Notes: generated from the letters alone by a model not told the origin. Positions 26,174-35,067 are shown, counted from the stretch's first letter. The stretch: 64,000 bases of DNA from Chitinophaga sp. S165 (GCF_003182155.1 NZ_QGTG01000001.1:726390-790389), one strand, 5' to 3'. Made by a program: numbers and translations.

Positions 26174-26917
26174 TCAGGCATTAAACCCGCCGTCTATCGT
26201 CAGCGAGGCGCCGGTGATGAAACCGCTCCCGGGCCCAGCCAGAAAGGTGACCAGGCTGGCAATATCTGCGGCCTCACCATAGTGTTGCAACGCCATCATA
26301 GAACGGGCCCTATCGGCACGTGCGCCAACGGCGGGATTCATGTCAGTATCGGTAGGACCGGGCTGTACCAGGTTAACCGTAATGCCTTTCGGACCAAGTT
26401 CACGGGATAAGCCCTTTGTGAAACCGATCAAAGCAGACTTGCTCATCGCATAAAGGGTAGCACCGGGACCGGCCACACGATCGGCCATATTACTGCCGAT
26501 ACTGATGATCCTCCCTCCTTTCTTCATATGTTTCATAGCCGCGATAGAGGCCACAAATACTGCTTTCACGTTTACGTCCATCATTTCATCATAGTCTGCC
26601 GCCGTTTGCTCTTCCAGTGGTTTCCTTTCATAGATACCGGCATTGTTCACCAGGATGTCTATTCCGCCAAAAGCGCTTACTACTTCCTCCACAGCAGCCG
26701 TTACAGCGGTATGAGAGGCGCTGTCGGCCGCCAGGGCAATAACGGTTTGACCTGTTGCATTACTGATGTCAGCGGCCAGTTCCCGGGCCTTTCCGGCAGA
26801 GCGAACATATGTAAAAGCGACTTTTGCACCTGCTTCAGCCAGTTGTTTTACAATGGCGGCGCCCATTCCACGACTGCCACCGGTTACTAGTGCGACCTTG
26901 TTTTCAAGATGTTTCAT
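26174..26917 (-). CDS. SDR-family NAD(P)-dependent oxidoreductase
   Basis: From ATG 26917 (MKHLENKVALVTGGSRGMGA) the protein is 247 residues, the standard classical-SDR size. Visible motifs are the cofactor loop TGGSRGMG (12-19), NNAG (91-94), catalytic S142, Y156 and K160 (YAMSK), and the C-terminal GASLTIDGGFNA. Arg/Ser in the loop and after strand 2 (FTYVRSAGKA) suggest NADPH use. The substrate is unknown; the closest pattern is 3-oxoacyl-ACP reductase-like. It is divergent from an HxlR regulator across a 96-bp gap with direct repeats, so it is probably that regulator's main target, for example in quinone or aldehyde stress. Confidence 0.92.
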   Translation of the reverse strand: MKHLENKVALVTGGSRGMGAAIVKQLAEAGAKVAFTYVRSAGKARELAADISNATGQTVIALAADSASHTAVTAAVEEVVSAFGGIDILVNNAGIYERKPLEEQTAADYDEMMDVNVKAVFVASIAAMKHMKKGGRIISIGSNMADRVAGPGATLYAMSKSALIGFTKGLSRELGPKGITVNLVQPGPTDTDMNPAVGARADRARSMMALQHYGEAADIASLVTFLAGPGSGFITGASLTIDGGFNA

Positions 26918-26938
26918 AATAACTATTTTTCTTAATTG

Positions 26939-26970
26939 TTTGTAAAAGTAAAGTGGTAGCGTTAATTTTA
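26939..26970 (+). promoter_or_regulatory. Candidate hxlR-type gene promoter
   Basis: TTTG (26939-26942), a 20-nt spacer and TAATTTTA (26963-26970) approximate the Bacteroidota -33/-7 promoter. The predicted start falls in the direct repeats just downstream. Confidence 0.5.
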
Positions 26971-26973
26971 CAG

Positions 26974-27002
26974 GTACTGACAAGATTATTAAGTACTGAC
27001 AA
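26974..27002. promoter_or_regulatory. Two direct repeats GTACTGACAA, operator candidate
   Basis: GTACTGACAA occurs at 26974-26983 and 26993-27002, 19 bp apart (nearly two helical turns), between the divergent SDR and HxlR genes. They overlap the expected transcription start of the regulator gene. HxlR-type dimers often bind paired sites in such gaps, so autorepression plus control of the SDR is likely. Confidence 0.6.
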
Positions 27003-27013
27003 AAATGTAAGTA

Positions 27014-27370
27014 ATGAGAAAGGATAGCTCAACTAATACATTGAACAGGAATAAGATACACGTAAATTGCGGTATGGCTTATACGCTTGATCTGATCGGG
27101 GGGAGATGGAAACCAACTATTCTTTGGGCGTTACTTGACGGTAAATTGAGATATAGTGAGTTGAAAAAGAGTATTCCTGATGTATCTGAACGTATTCTTG
27201 TACTACAATTGAGGGAGTTGGAAAAAGACGGTTTGATCAAACGGCTGGTGTATGCAGAAGTGCCTCCAAGAGTGGAATATGAGCTTACAAATGACGGAGA
27301 GTCAATGAAACATATGTTGCAGATCATTTCCGATTGGGGAGATCTACATAGACCTAAAAAGGCAAATTAG
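27014..27370 (+). CDS. HxlR-family winged-helix regulator
   Basis: A 118-residue protein with the family core CGMAYTLDLIGGRWKPTILW (residues 19-38), LRYSELKKSIPDVSERILVLQLRELEKDGLIKR and the wing YAEVPPRVEYELTNDGES. A single cysteine (C19) sits just before the winged helix, where redox-sensing HxlR proteins keep their reactive cysteine, so thiol-based sensing of electrophiles is plausible. It is divergent from the SDR gene with operator-like direct repeats between them. Confidence 0.92.
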   Translation: MRKDSSTNTLNRNKIHVNCGMAYTLDLIGGRWKPTILWALLDGKLRYSELKKSIPDVSERILVLQLRELEKDGLIKRLVYAEVPPRVEYELTNDGESMKHMLQIISDWGDLHRPKKAN

Positions 27371-27413
27371 TATTATCTTAAGAATCCTTAGTATAAATTA
27401 AGACACATCATAC

Positions 27414-28748
27414 ATGACGTTAGACATATTTTTCACCATCTTCCTGGTACTGCTGAACGGTTTTTTTGTGGCAGCAGAATTTGCGATCGTGAAAGTCCGG
27501 TCCTCGCAGATAGAAGTCAATTCCGGGCGAAGTAAGACAGTCTCGCAGGTGGCCAAAAGTATCGTTAATAACCTTGACGGTTATCTTGCGGCCACGCAGC
27601 TGGGTATTACACTTGCTTCACTTGGATTGGGCTGGGTTGGCGAAAAAGTAACCACCACTCTGATATTAAATCTTTTCCACGCACTGAATATCAATCTGCA
27701 GGAGGATGTGGCACATAAAATAGCCGTTCCTTTTGCATTCCTCAGCATAACGATCCTCCACATCGTATTCGGAGAGCTTGCACCTAAGTCGCTGGCTATA
27801 CGGAAACCGGTACCTACTACTTTTACCGTTGCCATACCGCTGAAATTATTCTATGCTGTGTTCAGGCCTTTCATCTGGATACTGAACGGCCTTGCCAACG
27901 TGATACTACGAATGGTAGGTATTCGCCCGGTACATGAACATGAAGATATCCATACGGAAGAAGAGCTTCGGGTGATCATTGCTGAAAGTCACCAGGGCGG
28001 TGTGATTGAAGAAACGGAAAAAGCGCTGATCCAAAACGTGTTCAACCTGGGCGACCGGCAGGTATCTGCCCTCATGACACCCCGTAACGAGGTGGTATGG
28101 CTAGACGTTACAGATGATCCTGAAGTAAACAAAGCCAAGATCCTGACACAGAAGCATACCGTGTATCCGCTGGCAAAAGGAGACCTGGACCATACTACAG
28201 GTTTCGTGTATTCCAAAGACCTGATCAGCGACAATTTCAACGGGGTCATTAACAACCTTGAAACTGTCAGCCGTAAGCTACTGGTGGTAACGGTACATAA
28301 CCGCACCTATCAGCTGCTTGAACTGTTTAAGCGGGAAAGGATCTACCAGGCGATGGTTGTGGATGAATTCGGGTCTATCAAAGGGTTAGTAACGATCAAC
28401 GACATTGTCGATGCACTGGTAGGAAATATATCCGAAACGAATGAGTTTGAATATGAAGTGACCCGCAATGAAGATGGCAGCATGTTGGTGGATGGTCAGT
28501 TACCTTTTGTTGAATTCCTGGAGCTGATGGGCATAGATGCAGATCCCAATAAAGTTAACATTGCCAATTTTGTTACACTGGGAGGGTTTATACTGGACAG
28601 GATGGGTAAGATCCCTACGACAGGCGATAGTATCACCTGGAGGAACCTGAAGCTGGAGGTGATAAAAATGGACCAGCACCGTATTGCCAAAGTACATATC
28701 TGCAATGTCGAAAAAGACAAACCGAAGGAAAAGGATGAAGAGAAATAA
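27414..28748 (+). CDS. CNNM/CorC-type (hemolysin-family) membrane protein
   Basis: A 444-residue protein. The N-terminal DUF21/CNNM domain (~1-195) has three to four helices (FFVAAEFAIVKVRSSQIEV, GITLASLGLGWVGE, FGELAPKSLAIRKP). A CBS pair follows (~210-335, VSALMTPRNEVVWLDV, YQAMVVDEFGSIKGLVTINDIVDALVG). The C-terminal CorC_HlyC domain (~350-430) contains VDGQLPFVEFLELM. Family role: Mg2+/Co2+ efflux or Na+-coupled Mg2+ transport, gated by nucleotide at the CBS domains. The gene name 'hemolysin' is historical. It starts 43 bp after the HxlR gene and has its own terminator. Confidence 0.93.
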   Translation: MTLDIFFTIFLVLLNGFFVAAEFAIVKVRSSQIEVNSGRSKTVSQVAKSIVNNLDGYLAATQLGITLASLGLGWVGEKVTTTLILNLFHALNINLQEDVAHKIAVPFAFLSITILHIVFGELAPKSLAIRKPVPTTFTVAIPLKLFYAVFRPFIWILNGLANVILRMVGIRPVHEHEDIHTEEELRVIIAESHQGGVIEETEKALIQNVFNLGDRQVSALMTPRNEVVWLDVTDDPEVNKAKILTQKHTVYPLAKGDLDHTTGFVYSKDLISDNFNGVINNLETVSRKLLVVTVHNRTYQLLELFKRERIYQAMVVDEFGSIKGLVTINDIVDALVGNISETNEFEYEVTRNEDGSMLVDGQLPFVEFLELMGIDADPNKVNIANFVTLGGFILDRMGKIPTTGDSITWRNLKLEVIKMDQHRIAKVHICNVEKDKPKEKDEEK

Positions 28749-28768
28749 TACATTCTTTAACTTATAAG

Positions 28769-28802
28769 TAAAGGAGTCCGGTGTTGCTGTCGGGCTCCTT
28801 TA
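28769..28802 (+). terminator. Terminator after the CNNM gene
   Basis: TAAAGGAG (28769-28776) pairs with CTCCTTTA (28795-28802), extended inward by CCG/CGG, 20 bp after the stop. The T-run is short, so strength is moderate. Confidence 0.7.
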
Positions 28803-28849
28803 CTGTTTAAACCATCTCTAAATATCACTGCCCAATTATAAGCACATTT

Positions 28850-31366
28850 ATGATGACCCGTTTGAGATCTTTACTACCACATGCCGTTGCAATACTCGCT
28901 TTGCTGATACTCAGCATTATCTATTGCAAACCGGCTATGAACGGCAAAATACTTAGTCAGAGCGACAATGTACAATGGCAGGCAATGGCCAGAGAAGCCA
29001 TGCAGTTTAAAGAAGCACATGGTATTACGCCGCTGTGGACGACGAGCATGTTCGGAGGAATGCCCACCTATCAGATAGCGATGGAAACACCATACAATTT
29101 TGCAAACTACATTCCTGCTATCCTTACGTTTGGGCTGCCCAAGCCGGTCAATGTCCTGTTTCTGTCCGCCTTATGTTTTTACTTGTTATGCATTGTACTC
29201 GGCACGAATCCCTGGATAGGATTTGCGGGAGCGGTGGCATATACCTATGCGAGTTACTCGCCCATCATCATAGTAACGGGACATGAAACAAAGATGCTGG
29301 CAATGGCCTATCTGCCTGCCGTGATAGCAGGGTTTGTGCTGATCATGCAAAGGAAATATCTGCTGGGAACAGGCATAATGGCATTGTTCCTCACCTACCT
29401 GGTAGGCGCTAATCACCTGCAGATCACCTATTATTTCTTCCTGATACTGGCAGTTATTGCAGTTACATACGCGATATACTGTATTCGCGAAAGAGAATAC
29501 AGGCATCTCATTATCAGTGGTCTGCTCACCATACTGGCAGTAGTACTGTCACTTGGGTCAAATGCCGTGTCTCTATGGACGACCTTTGAATATTCCAAAG
29601 AAAGTACCCGTGGCGGAGTATCAGAACTGACTCCGCTACCGGGAACATCGGAGGATAAAAGTAAGGGTGGATTAGATAAAGAATATGCCTTCCGGTGGAG
29701 CTACGGTAAGTTTGAAACATTTACCATGCTGGTACCAGATATTTACGGGGGCAGTTCTTCGGGTTCGTTGAGTGAAGATTCGGAAACATATAAGAAGCTG
29801 GCATCATTAGGCGTACCCGAAGTGCAGGTACAGCAAATGACAAAACACTGGAACCTTTATTGGGGCGACCAGTCGGTACTTGGTACCTCCGGACCGGTAT
29901 ATATGGGAGCAGTGATCTGTCTGCTGGTGTTGCTGGGGCTTTTCATTATCCGCTCATGGCATAAATGGTGGCTCATCGCAATAAGCGTATTAGGCATTCT
30001 TCTGGCATGGGGCAGTAATTTCTCCGCATTCAACTATTTCATGTTCGATCACTTCCCTTTATATAACAAATTCCGGGCGCCGTCACAGGCATTGATCATT
30101 CCGCAGCTATCATTTGCTGTACTTGCAGCGCTTACCTTGCAAGAGCTGATCAGCGGACGGTTATCGCGTGAGGAATTGCAAAAGAAGCTGAAATGGACCG
30201 GAATGATCGTGGCAGGTGTATTGCTATTGATCTATGCTGCCTCATTTAATTTCAGGTATACCAATGCGACCAATATAGCAGAAAGTCCCGGAGGAGATGA
30301 CGTTTTTCGCTCTAAGCTCGTGCAAATGGGTCAGGGTAATACTCAATTGGCAGATGAGCTAATGGTAGCCCTTTATGCGGACAGACAAGACCTGTATCAC
30401 AATGATGTATTGCGTACGGTCCTATTTGCGGGCATAGCATTCTTACTGTTGTGGCTATTTCTTAAGAACCGGGTTAATGCCACATGGCTGCTCGCAGGTA
30501 TATCGCTATTGGTTGTGGTTGATCTTATTCAGGTTGACAAGCGCTATCTGAATGACGAAAGTTTTATGGATGAAAATAGTTACAGCCAGCCGTTTCAGGC
30601 ATCAGCATCGGATCAGCAGATATTGCAGGACAAAGACCCTTATTATAGAGTATTTAATCTGACTGCGTCGCCGTTCGACGATGCGATGACATCTTATTTT
30701 CATAAGAGCGTAGGCGGCTATCATGCGGCGAAGCTACAACTGTATGCAGATCTTATTGAAAGGCAGATCAGTCATAATAATATCCGGGTGCTCAACATGC
30801 TGAATACAAAATATGTAATCGTACCTGGGCAGGACGGACAGCCGGTAGCACAAAGAAATCCGGATGCATTGGGCAACGCCTGGTTTGTAAAACACATTCT
30901 GTGGGCGCCAAATGCCGATGCAGAGATGAAGACGCTGGACCAGCTGGATACAAAGGATACGGTGGTGATAGACCAGCGTTATAAACCTGTGGTGAAGGAA
31001 ATTGCCGGTTATGATTCAACGGCTACGATCAATTTGATTGCGAACAACCTCAATGAGATCAGTTATAATTCGGTTGCCGGCACGCAACAATTTGCAGTGT
31101 TTTCAGAGGTATACTATGAACAGGGCTGGAACGCGTTCATTGATGGACAGCCCGCACCTTATTGCCGTGTAAACTATGCATTACGCGGAATGTCAGTACC
31201 AGCGGGCAAACACACGATCACATTTAAGTTCGAGCCTTCTTCATATTACAGTGGAATTAAACTGTCAATGTCAAGTTATATAGTGATGTTATTATTACTG
31301 GCTGGAGGAGTGGCCGTGAATATTAGAATGAACAAAATGAATAAGGGAAAACCGAAAAGTGTTTAA
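28850..31366 (+). CDS. YfhO-family multi-pass membrane protein
   Basis: An 838-residue protein with a dozen or so membrane helices and a C-terminal extracytoplasmic domain. YfhO-type features are the first helix followed by CKPAMNGKILSQSDNVQWQAM, WTTSMFGGMPTYQIAMETPYN, the HETKMLAMAYLPAV loop, and C-terminal PADGKHTITFKFEPSSY-like text (here VPAGKHTITFKFEPSSYYSG). Members have a GT-C-like architecture and, in Bacillus, are linked to lipoteichoic-acid glycosylation. The D in QSDN after helix 1 is where GT-C enzymes keep a catalytic acid. The lipid-linked sugar donor and acceptor here are unknown. It stands alone. Confidence 0.9.
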   Translation: MMTRLRSLLPHAVAILALLILSIIYCKPAMNGKILSQSDNVQWQAMAREAMQFKEAHGITPLWTTSMFGGMPTYQIAMETPYNFANYIPAILTFGLPKPVNVLFLSALCFYLLCIVLGTNPWIGFAGAVAYTYASYSPIIIVTGHETKMLAMAYLPAVIAGFVLIMQRKYLLGTGIMALFLTYLVGANHLQITYYFFLILAVIAVTYAIYCIREREYRHLIISGLLTILAVVLSLGSNAVSLWTTFEYSKESTRGGVSELTPLPGTSEDKSKGGLDKEYAFRWSYGKFETFTMLVPDIYGGSSSGSLSEDSETYKKLASLGVPEVQVQQMTKHWNLYWGDQSVLGTSGPVYMGAVICLLVLLGLFIIRSWHKWWLIAISVLGILLAWGSNFSAFNYFMFDHFPLYNKFRAPSQALIIPQLSFAVLAALTLQELISGRLSREELQKKLKWTGMIVAGVLLLIYAASFNFRYTNATNIAESPGGDDVFRSKLVQMGQGNTQLADELMVALYADRQDLYHNDVLRTVLFAGIAFLLLWLFLKNRVNATWLLAGISLLVVVDLIQVDKRYLNDESFMDENSYSQPFQASASDQQILQDKDPYYRVFNLTASPFDDAMTSYFHKSVGGYHAAKLQLYADLIERQISHNNIRVLNMLNTKYVIVPGQDGQPVAQRNPDALGNAWFVKHILWAPNADAEMKTLDQLDTKDTVVIDQRYKPVVKEIAGYDSTATINLIANNLNEISYNSVAGTQQFAVFSEVYYEQGWNAFIDGQPAPYCRVNYALRGMSVPAGKHTITFKFEPSSYYSGIKLSMSSYIVMLLLLAGGVAVNIRMNKMNKGKPKSV

Positions 31367-31421
31367 TACTTTTGAGTGTATTAAAGCCATTGTTTGATGC
31401 AGAAGAGATAAGGACACAATA

Positions 31422-31462
31422 GTAGTATCTCTGTTTATTTCCAGACTAGACAGAGATGCTAC
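31422..31462 (+). terminator. 13-bp inverted repeat after the YfhO gene
   Basis: GTAGTATCTCTGT (31422-31434) pairs with ACAGAGATGCTAC (31450-31462), with one G-T pair, 55 bp after the stop. No T-run follows, so termination would need a factor. Confidence 0.5.
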
Positions 31463-31816
31463 CTCCTGATCCGGTGCCAATCATTTTTCACGTAGAAAAA
31501 CTGTTTTAAGATGACAGAGAAATACCAATGCAAAAAACGTATATCAATTCTTTTAGGGAAGGTTATTTTTTCAGATCAATTGCCATCCGGGTAGCATTCC
31601 AATTTTAAACACATAAAATAGCATATTGCCCGCCCTGGGTAGATGCTCCAGTTCAATTGTTTGTAAACAATCCCTCAATATAGATTGCCGCAATAAATCT
31701 TTTGCCGGCATCGTCCTAATTTGAAAATGAATATTGTCGTAGTGTCTGTTTGTCTTAGATGAATGGACTGGAGGCTTAGTGCCTGTCTTGTATATAGGTA
31801 TCATTTTGATTTGATC
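31463..31816. other. Gene-poor stretch before the minisatellite
   Basis: I see no convincing gene. A 77-codon leftward frame (31571-31804) starts MIPIYKTGTKPPVHSS and has no recognised motif; it may be a random frame or a relic. Composition is AT-rich and no stable hairpin stands out. Confidence 0.4.
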
Positions 31817-32177
31817 TGCTTTGCCTATTGCTAAGAGCAGGAAGCTATTTGTTTTTCCGGTAAGTGGCTATGTCCTCTATGGTAGGCGCCTGCTTAAAAC
31901 AGGAAGCCACTTGTTTTTCTGGTAAGCGCCTTAGACTCTATGGTAAGCGACTGCTAAGAGCAGGAAGCTATTTGTTTTTCTGGTAAGCGCCTTAGACTCT
32001 ATGGTAAGCGCCTGCTTAGAACAGGAAGCTACTTGTTTTTCTGATGAGCGGCTTAGACTCTATGGTAAGCGACTGCTTAAAACAGGAAGCCACTTGTTTT
32101 TCTGGTAAGCGCCTTAGACTCTATGGTAAGCGCCTGCTTAGAACAGGAAGCTACTTGTTTTTCTGATGAGCGACTAT
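31817..32177 (+). repeat. 61-bp minisatellite, six copies
   Basis: Units begin at 31877, 31938, 31999, 32060 and 32121 (period exactly 61 bp), with a diverged first copy from about 31817. The core reads CTATGGTAAGCGCCTGCTTA, then ACAGGAAGCTACTTG, TTTTTCTGGTAAGCG and CCTTAGACT. Three sequence types alternate: copies 1 and 3 have CTGCTAAGAGCAGG, copies 2 and 5 have CTGCTTAAAACAGG, copies 4 and 6 have CTGCTTAGAACAGG plus CTGATGAGCG. Each type keeps a CTG...CAG mini-hairpin. The period is not divisible by three and the frames contain stops, so it is not coding. It ends about 120 bp before the coiled-coil gene. Confidence 0.88.
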
Positions 32178-32296
32178 GGTGCTGCGTCCATAGTGTGTGA
32201 ATCAACGATTACCAATTGGATAAAAAATTGGTGCCACTTAAGACAGTATCTGGTATTACATGTATTTTCTAACCAATTATTAATAAACTACTTTTT

Positions 32297-32683
32297 ATGG
32301 CAACATTAACTATTGCTACCGATGTAGCACAACAAATCTTAAGCGCGGTAATTGATCTGAAGGGCGAGGTAGCAAGCCTGCACAGAAAGTTTGACGTACT
32401 TGAAGCAAGGGTCGATTCACTCGAGGCAAACCTGAACAATTTCAGAATAGATGTCGCCGCCGAATTTAACTTCCTTCGGGAAAAAGTGACAGTAATAGAG
32501 AAGAAAGTTGTTCTGATTGAATCGAGGCATATCGACGTTGAGCAGAAGCTTATCGCACTGGAGGTCCAATCAGAAAGCCGGTTCTATTCACTGGAAGTAT
32601 TGCTTGAAAGAGCTACAGGCCCAATATCTGCAAAAAACAAAAATACAGGTAAGTCTATGGCCGGAAGCCGCATCAACGGCTAA
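32297..32683 (+). CDS. Small coiled-coil protein, function unknown
   Basis: A 128-residue protein. After a short N-terminal segment (MATLTIATDVAQQILSAV), residues ~20-105 form an almost unbroken heptad pattern (LKGEVASLHRKFDVLEARVD, LREKVTVIEKKVVLIESRHI), predicting a long parallel or antiparallel coiled coil. The tail is basic and disordered (KNKNTGKSMAGSRING). No signal peptide or membrane helix. No known family is recognised. It lies between a 61-bp minisatellite and a structured 3' region, both unusual neighbours, which suggests a unit with its own evolutionary history. Confidence 0.72.
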   Translation: MATLTIATDVAQQILSAVIDLKGEVASLHRKFDVLEARVDSLEANLNNFRIDVAAEFNFLREKVTVIEKKVVLIESRHIDVEQKLIALEVQSESRFYSLEVLLERATGPISAKNKNTGKSMAGSRING

Positions 32684-32738
32684 TTTGTGGAATACCGAAA
32701 CAGGGTATTCGAGGCAATACAAAAAAGGTAAGAAGAAG

Positions 32739-32880
32739 AAAAGACGCCGCCCTGGCTTATGGAATTCGTCCAAAAAGTGTTTCAACTTTCGGGACCAGCC
32801 ATTAACCGGGCGGCGCCTTTATACTATGGTCTGTCAAATCGCCACCTCTTCCATCGCATAATTATAAGGGGCGTCTTTTT
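32739..32880 (+). other. Structured region with two mutually exclusive stems
   Basis: Downstream of the coiled-coil gene, CGCCGCCC (32745-32752) pairs with GGGCGGCG (32808-32815), extended by TGGC/GCCA. The overlapping left arm AAAAGACGCC (32739-32748) is also a perfect 10-bp complement of GGCGTCTTTT (32870-32879), which runs into a fifth T. The two stems share 32745-32748 and cannot form together. It may be a two-stage terminator or a small RNA. The rest of the gap 32684-32990 shows nothing else. Confidence 0.6.
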
Positions 32881-32990
32881 ATGTTGTTGGTGTCTTACAT
32901 TGGCCGTCCTTACGGGGATCGTACTTTGCACTGGTCATGCCTGACATAACCTGTTTTTACACAGGTGATAAGTCTGTACTAATTACCAGT

Positions 32991-34760
32991 TTACTTACCC
33001 CATACAGCGCTGAAACGCTCATTGTCATCATAGTTCTGCACCTTTACCAGGCGTAATCCCTGAGATGAAAACTGGTTAAACTTGGATTGATAATCTGACG
33101 ATGTCATACCATAATAGGCGGCATAGTTGTTCTTTTTAGGACGCCATACCCCTCCTACCTGACTACCGTTCACACAGATGCTTTTCAACTCCCAATTAGG
33201 GTATAATTCATTGAATTTATTATTGAAATCAGATGAATTCATACCATAGTAGAGATAAAACCCATTGTCGTTCGGTTTGTTTATGAAAACTGCCGCGTGG
33301 AGTCTCTTACCGTTCACCGTGTAGTCAACGTGCTCCTGCACATGCCATTTCTTAGTGGTAACATATGTTTTCCAGGCGGTATTGAAAGCGGCATCATCTG
33401 CATTGTGTACAGAATAAGACGATTGGCCTGCAGGGTTCTTTTCCCAGATCACAGAAAAACGCGGATTTCCACTACCGTCTTTCGTTACTGATATCTGACG
33501 GGGACGCATACCTTTTGCACTATAGGTATTAAAGTAAGTCTGATAAACAGCCCCTGTCATATAGAAATGCGTATACCATTCACCTGACAATCCCCACTGG
33601 AATGAACCAGCTGCATACAGGTCACTACCATTACGGTCAACGCTTACTGTCTGCAATGCCATACCCATACCTGTATAATATGACCAGAATTTATTCACGA
33701 TGTTCAGTGGCACGTTATGGAAACTTGGATAAAACGGCGCAAACAGACGGGCATAAGGCGTTGCTGATTCCAGGTCATAACAACTCACACCACTGTGGTT
33801 ATATGTGCCATATGGGTCTATATTTACCCATTCTCCGCTATGACCACTACGTGTGTCCTGTACGCTGGCTTCAAAGTGGAGGTGTACATTGAATGATTTT
33901 GTATTTGAATTGGTCAGTGTACCATCATCATTAAGGATCACGCCGATACCACCAGAACCGGTGTTGCCTGCATAGGCCAGGAATTGTCCTGCCTGTACAT
34001 AATCGTCCTTCTTTACTTTAATCGTCTGACTGTTTGTTCCCCAGCATAATGTACTGGTGGTACCATTTTTCGCGAACGCCTTGTATTTAGCAGTTGGAGA
34101 GTTTTTTGCCAGAGATCTGTCATTATCATATCCGTTACGGAGATGCAGATAACGGCTACGGTATTTATATCCGTCAGGCGCTGTGTGTTCGATAATCACG
34201 ATGTTGCCACCTCCGTTTGACCAATATACATCGATAACCTTACCAGGAGCGATAGCATACACGCCGAAGGTAGGATCTTCGTTAGTGTCAACAGAAGTTT
34301 TACCGTAATCTATAGCACGATGTATGTCTTTGCTACCGTCATTATTTTTGTCCCAGTTGTAATAAAATCCCTGCCAGATCCCTACGCTACTGCTCTTGTA
34401 AGGCAGGTACAACGGCATATGCGGTTTTACTCCGCTATATACCGGATCCAGACCTTCTTCTACAACCGGCGGCGCGCAACTGCCTCCGCTGCGTGCCATA
34501 GCAATACCCGGAGCGTCCTTTTCTGTAAAGATCTGTTGTTTATATACAATGATCCTCCTGGAGGGAGTGATCGTTTTTAGCCTGTTGCTAAGAGGCTTAT
34601 TGCTGATCTCATCCCCGTCGGGTCCATCAGGAATAGCCATTGAAGGTTTCTTAACGCTTTGGTAGAGGAGTTCCGGTGTATCCTTTTCTTCTTTTTGAGG
34701 ATCCTGGGCAAATGTTTGTACGCCCAGCAGCATGACTAACGCTGTCATTGCGATTTTCAT
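32991..34760 (-). CDS. M23-family metallopeptidase with C-terminal tandem repeats
   Basis: A 589-residue protein with a signal peptide (MKIAMTALVMLLGVQTFAQ). The central LytM/M23 domain (~110-320) has zinc ligands H147 and D151 (HRAID) and H295 (HLHF), with H206 and H293 as further catalytic candidates. Just before H147 is a calcium-loop-like DKNNDGSKD (137-145). Residues ~330-589 carry about five repeats of ~48 residues (YYGMTSSDYQSKFNQF, LRLVKVQNYD, RFSAVWGK), matching the BTRD1 type 'bacterial tandem repeat' found in secreted hydrolases. It probably cuts peptide cross-bridges in peptidoglycan or another glycine-rich substrate outside the cell. A lone cysteine pair (C95, C239) could form a disulfide. 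Confidence 0.88.
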   Translation of the reverse strand: MKIAMTALVMLLGVQTFAQDPQKEEKDTPELLYQSVKKPSMAIPDGPDGDEISNKPLSNRLKTITPSRRIIVYKQQIFTEKDAPGIAMARSGGSCAPPVVEEGLDPVYSGVKPHMPLYLPYKSSSVGIWQGFYYNWDKNNDGSKDIHRAIDYGKTSVDTNEDPTFGVYAIAPGKVIDVYWSNGGGNIVIIEHTAPDGYKYRSRYLHLRNGYDNDRSLAKNSPTAKYKAFAKNGTTSTLCWGTNSQTIKVKKDDYVQAGQFLAYAGNTGSGGIGVILNDDGTLTNSNTKSFNVHLHFEASVQDTRSGHSGEWVNIDPYGTYNHSGVSCYDLESATPYARLFAPFYPSFHNVPLNIVNKFWSYYTGMGMALQTVSVDRNGSDLYAAGSFQWGLSGEWYTHFYMTGAVYQTYFNTYSAKGMRPRQISVTKDGSGNPRFSVIWEKNPAGQSSYSVHNADDAAFNTAWKTYVTTKKWHVQEHVDYTVNGKRLHAAVFINKPNDNGFYLYYGMNSSDFNNKFNELYPNWELKSICVNGSQVGGVWRPKKNNYAAYYGMTSSDYQSKFNQFSSQGLRLVKVQNYDDNERFSAVWGK

Positions 34761-35033
34761 AATATGTAATTTTGGGGGTTAAAGATTGTTACGGAGGCAA
34801 AGTAAGGACATCCCACAAGAAAAGAAAACTGCGAGTTCCTATCTGGCAATAATTAAGGGGTAAATGGCGCCTTTGGCGAAATAAAAGGCGAACAATCTCC
34901 TGAAACGAGCCACCAATGCGGAAATACGCATTTAAACACATTGCGGAAACTACGTAAATATTGCGGGTTTTAAGGGATCTAAGGAGTGTATATGCGCAAA
35001 GCAGGCGCTACCTTGACGGCAAGGACGAGAAAC
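34761..35033. other. Leader region of the M23 peptidase gene
   Basis: A gap of about 270 bp between the M23 gene and the next leftward gene's terminator. It contains a short inverted repeat around CGCCTTTGGCG (34867-34877) and no ORF. No promoter element matches well on the minus strand. Confidence 0.4.
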
Positions 35034-35067
35034 AAAGAGGGCAAATGTTATTACATCTGCCCTCTTT
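35034..35067 (-). terminator. Terminator of the isomerase-like gene
   Basis: A perfect 10-bp stem AAAGAGGGCA/TGCCCTCTTT (35034-35043 with 35058-35067), extended inward by ATGT/ACAT, 24 bp past the stop. On the minus strand it is followed by TTTGTTTCTC. Confidence 0.85.

Noticed and set aside
31571..31804. Leftward 77-codon frame in the gene-poor stretch
   Set aside because: No motif, no signal and no neighbour support. It could be a relic but I cannot support a gene.
31817..32177. The 61-bp repeats as a CRISPR array
   Set aside because: Whole 61-bp units repeat with no unique spacers, and there are no cas genes in the window.
32517..32861. Rightward 114-codon frame overlapping the coiled-coil gene
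   Set aside because: It overlaps the real heptad-pattern frame and ends in the structured GC-rich region; the Lys/Arg-rich text comes from an AAG/GAA-rich stretch.
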